This document shows, one piece after another, positions 62,133 through 64,000 of a stretch of 64,000 nt of DNA. Every line of letters begins with the position of its first letter. Positions within the stretch are counted from its first letter, which is position 1. This DNA is from Pandoraea sp. PE-S2T-3 (GTDB taxonomy: Bacteria; Pseudomonadota; Gammaproteobacteria; Burkholderiales; Burkholderiaceae), in contig NZ_NGUQ01000007.1 in the NCBI RefSeq assembly GCF_002179965.1, positions 186,001 to 250,000 of the forward strand, written 5' to 3'. Below the pieces are notes generated by a model. It ran no database searches. It had not been told where the DNA came from and was given only the letters and a program-made list of their open reading frames with translations. Made by a program: the position numbers and the translations under genes.

Positions 62133-62195
62133 TGCGAATATTGCGATTACTGCGAGTATTTCGAATACTGCGGGTGCTGCCGACACTGCGAATGC
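62133..62195. repeat. Seven 9-bp tandem repeats
   Basis: TGCGAATAT-type units repeated seven times with point changes (TGCGAATAT, TGCGATTAC, TGCGAGTAT, TTCGAATAC, TGCGGGTGC, TGCCGACAC, TGCGAATGC), between the acyl-CoA dehydrogenase stop codon and the aldehyde dehydrogenase start. Two TTGTCATTA-type 9-mers lie just before it. Confidence 0.8.
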
Positions 62196-62201
62196 CGACG
62201 T

Positions 62202-63866
62202 TCAACCCGCAAACGCGCGATCCAGCCACGCGCGTTGCACACCCACGGCCAGTGAGTCAGGCATCACGCCATAGACGCGACCGCCATGATTCGCCAGGCG
62301 GCTCTCGACAAAGCCATGCGCCAACTCGGCCGGCGCATGTTCAAGCAACAACGCGGCCTGTGCGAGCAGTACGATCTGCTGCGCAATCGCACGCGCGCGC
62401 ACGGCGTGCGTTGCCGGGTCGGCAGCGAGCCAGCCGTGCAGTTGCGCCAATGCCGCGCGCAACGGGGCGTGTGCGCCCACGCGTTGGCCCAGCCAGTCAA
62501 ACCATGCCTGTGCCACTTCCGGCTCGCGCCCGATGGCGCGCAACACATCGAGGCACATCACATTGCCCGAACCTTCCCAGATGGAATTGACCGGCGCCTC
62601 GCGATACAACCGCGCGAGCGGCCCGGTTTCCACATAACCGTTGCCGCCCCACACCTCCATGCATTCGCCGGCGAGTTCGAGCGCGCGCTTGCACACCCAG
62701 AACTTCGCGGCAGGCAACACAATGCGTCGCCATGCGCGCTCGAGCGGGGCATCGTCATCCGCCTCGGCCGCGTCGAACGACTGGGCCAGCCGCATGGCGA
62801 GCCACGTCGCGGCTTCCGACTCCAGCGCAAGATCGGCAAGCACGGTCGTCATCAGATCCTGATCGACCAGCTTGGCGCCGAACGCCGTGCGATGCCGGGC
62901 GTGATGAATGGCCTGTACGACACCCGTGCGCATCATCGCCGCACTGCCGATCACGCAGTCGAGTCGCGTGTACGTCGCCATCTCGATGATCGTGGGAATC
63001 CCGCGTCCCTGCGCGCCCACGAGCGTGCCGTAAGCGCCCTGAAATTCGACCTCGCTGCTCGCGTTCGAACGGTTGCCGAGCTTGTCTTTCAGGCGCTGAA
63101 TCTGCACGGCATTCTTCTGGCCGTCGGGTGTGTAGCGAGGGACGAAGAAACACGACAACGCGTCGCTGTCGTCAGCGCGGGCGAGCACCAGATGTGCATC
63201 GCATTGCGGTGCAGAGAAGAACCACTTGTGGCCGACCAGCGAATACGTATCACCGCCCAACGCACGGGCGACGGTCGTGTTCGTGCGAACGTCCGACCCG
63301 CCCTGCTTCTCGGTCATGCCCATGCCGACGAGCATGGTGTGCTTCTGCGCGAGCGGCAGATCGCGGGGATCGTGCTGCGGTGCGAACAGTTTGTCCTTGA
63401 TCGTGGGAAACAGCGACGGCACCTTCGACAGCACCGGAATACTGGCAAACGTCATCGTTGTCGGACACAGCGACCCCGCTTCATTCTGTGCATGCAGAAA
63501 ATACGACGCCGTGCGTGCAGCCATCGCCCCCGCCTGCGGATGCGCCCACGGCAGCGACTGCAATTGTGCACCGCGCAAAAGCCCCATCAGCGCGTGCCAG
63601 GCCGGGTGAAATTCCACGTGATCGATGCGGTTGCCGCGCGCATCGAAGGTTTGCAACTCGGGCTCGTGGCGATTCGCCGTCTCGGCCCACTGCTGCACTT
63701 CGGCCTCGCCCAATCGCGCGCCCTGACGATGCAGTTCCTTCGCATGCCAGCCGGCATTGAACGTCGTCACGGCGGCCTGCAACGCCGCGTCGGTGGCGTA
63801 CAGGTTGTAATCGACGAGCGGCGGCACCTGATTGGTGACGTCGTGGGTTTGCCAAGCCTCAGTCAT
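62202..63866 (-). CDS. AidB-type acyl-CoA dehydrogenase
   Basis: 554 residues. MTEKQGGSDVRTNTT and WFFSAPQCDAHLVLAR are the flavin-contacting motifs of AidB, RTAFGAKLVDQDLM and CMEVWGGNGYVETGPLARLYREAPVNSIWEGSGNVMCLDVLRA the FAD/dimer motifs. Glu in the last motif is the usual catalytic base of isovaleryl-CoA-dehydrogenase-like enzymes. AidB is a DNA-associated flavoprotein of the alkylation response in E. coli; in this genus it may act in acyl-CoA oxidation. ATG 63866 has GGAGGGAGACACGG in front. The final 134 bp of the window upstream of it hold nothing recognised. Confidence 0.87.
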   Translation of the reverse strand: MTEAWQTHDVTNQVPPLVDYNLYATDAALQAAVTTFNAGWHAKELHRQGARLGEAEVQQWAETANRHEPELQTFDARGNRIDHVEFHPAWHALMGLLRGAQLQSLPWAHPQAGAMAARTASYFLHAQNEAGSLCPTTMTFASIPVLSKVPSLFPTIKDKLFAPQHDPRDLPLAQKHTMLVGMGMTEKQGGSDVRTNTTVARALGGDTYSLVGHKWFFSAPQCDAHLVLARADDSDALSCFFVPRYTPDGQKNAVQIQRLKDKLGNRSNASSEVEFQGAYGTLVGAQGRGIPTIIEMATYTRLDCVIGSAAMMRTGVVQAIHHARHRTAFGAKLVDQDLMTTVLADLALESEAATWLAMRLAQSFDAAEADDDAPLERAWRRIVLPAAKFWVCKRALELAGECMEVWGGNGYVETGPLARLYREAPVNSIWEGSGNVMCLDVLRAIGREPEVAQAWFDWLGQRVGAHAPLRAALAQLHGWLAADPATHAVRARAIAQQIVLLAQAALLLEHAPAELAHGFVESRLANHGGRVYGVMPDSLAVGVQRAWLDRAFAG

Positions 63867-64000
63867 CCGTGTCTCCCTCCGGGAATGCCAGCCGTGTGCG
63901 TGCCGTGCAGGTCGTTGATGCGTGTCGATGGACGCTATTGCGCTCGATCGGACGGTCACACCAAGTCGATCATTTCATCATAGCGGTTGAACTCTGCCGT

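Noticed and set aside
62202-63866. AidB-type gene as part of an alkylation-response operon
   Set aside because: No ada, alkA or alkB gene is nearby, so only the family name is used.

Overview
The window is a GC-rich chromosomal segment of a betaproteobacterium in the order Burkholderiales, most likely Burkholderiaceae close to Pandoraea. The grounds are the conserved housekeeping blocks (metX-metW-ampG, slmA with a HAD nucleotidase, argB, hslVU, xerC-DUF484-dapF-lpxL next to metK), a cysteine-poor DksA, OmpC-type porins and LigAB/Gal/VanAB aromatic catabolism. The genus is an inference; no rRNA or tRNA gene is present to confirm it.

Layout. 1-3.3 kb: the end of the methionine-cycle block on the minus strand, with ahcY behind an SAH riboswitch, a small holin-like membrane protein, tlyA and the start of metF. 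3.4-5.8 kb: an lrgA/lrgB (cidA/cidB) pair with a divergent LysR regulator and a palindromic operator. 5.9-8.8 kb: exonuclease III, an unrecognised glycosyltransferase-like protein and ampG. 8.9-12.65 kb: metX-metW behind a SAM-II-like riboswitch, slmA and a HAD nucleotidase.

12.65-40.4 kb is an accessory region dominated by aromatic (lignin-type) catabolism. In it are a DHA2-type exporter, a porin, a compact operon (galB-galC-galD, alpha/beta hydrolase, SnoaL-like protein) preceded by a complete branched-chain-type ABC importer, ligB-ligA with a LysR regulator that carries two DNA-binding domains, and a divergent GntR-vanA-vanB unit with twin 14-bp operators. It also holds an MHS transporter, a vanillin-type aldehyde dehydrogenase and a benzoylformate decarboxylase with its own LysR gene. 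Together these could take aryl-glyoxylates and aryl aldehydes to methoxylated benzoates, demethylate them, open the ring and reach pyruvate plus oxaloacetate. Three genes of unknown function sit in the same region; two are tandem paralogues, one of them frameshifted.

40.4-64 kb returns to core genes: argB, a CWC-type cysteine-rich protein, a copper chaperone divergent from a RegB/RegA redox two-component system, and hslVU. A zinc-homeostasis group follows, made of a TonB receptor, a DUF2946-like protein, a His-rich CobW GTPase and zur, with two matching Zur-type palindromes and dksA in between. Then come rlmI, xerC, DUF484, dapF, lpxL and metK (with a structured leader), and finally a coniferyl-aldehyde-dehydrogenase-like gene and an AidB-type acyl-CoA dehydrogenase.

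Themes: methionine/SAM metabolism is controlled at several points by RNA (SAH riboswitch, SAM-II-like riboswitch, possible metK leader). The catabolic region appears to interrupt what I recall as a conserved argB-nucleotidase-slmA gene order. I saw no CRISPR array, tRNA, rRNA, insertion sequence or integrase.
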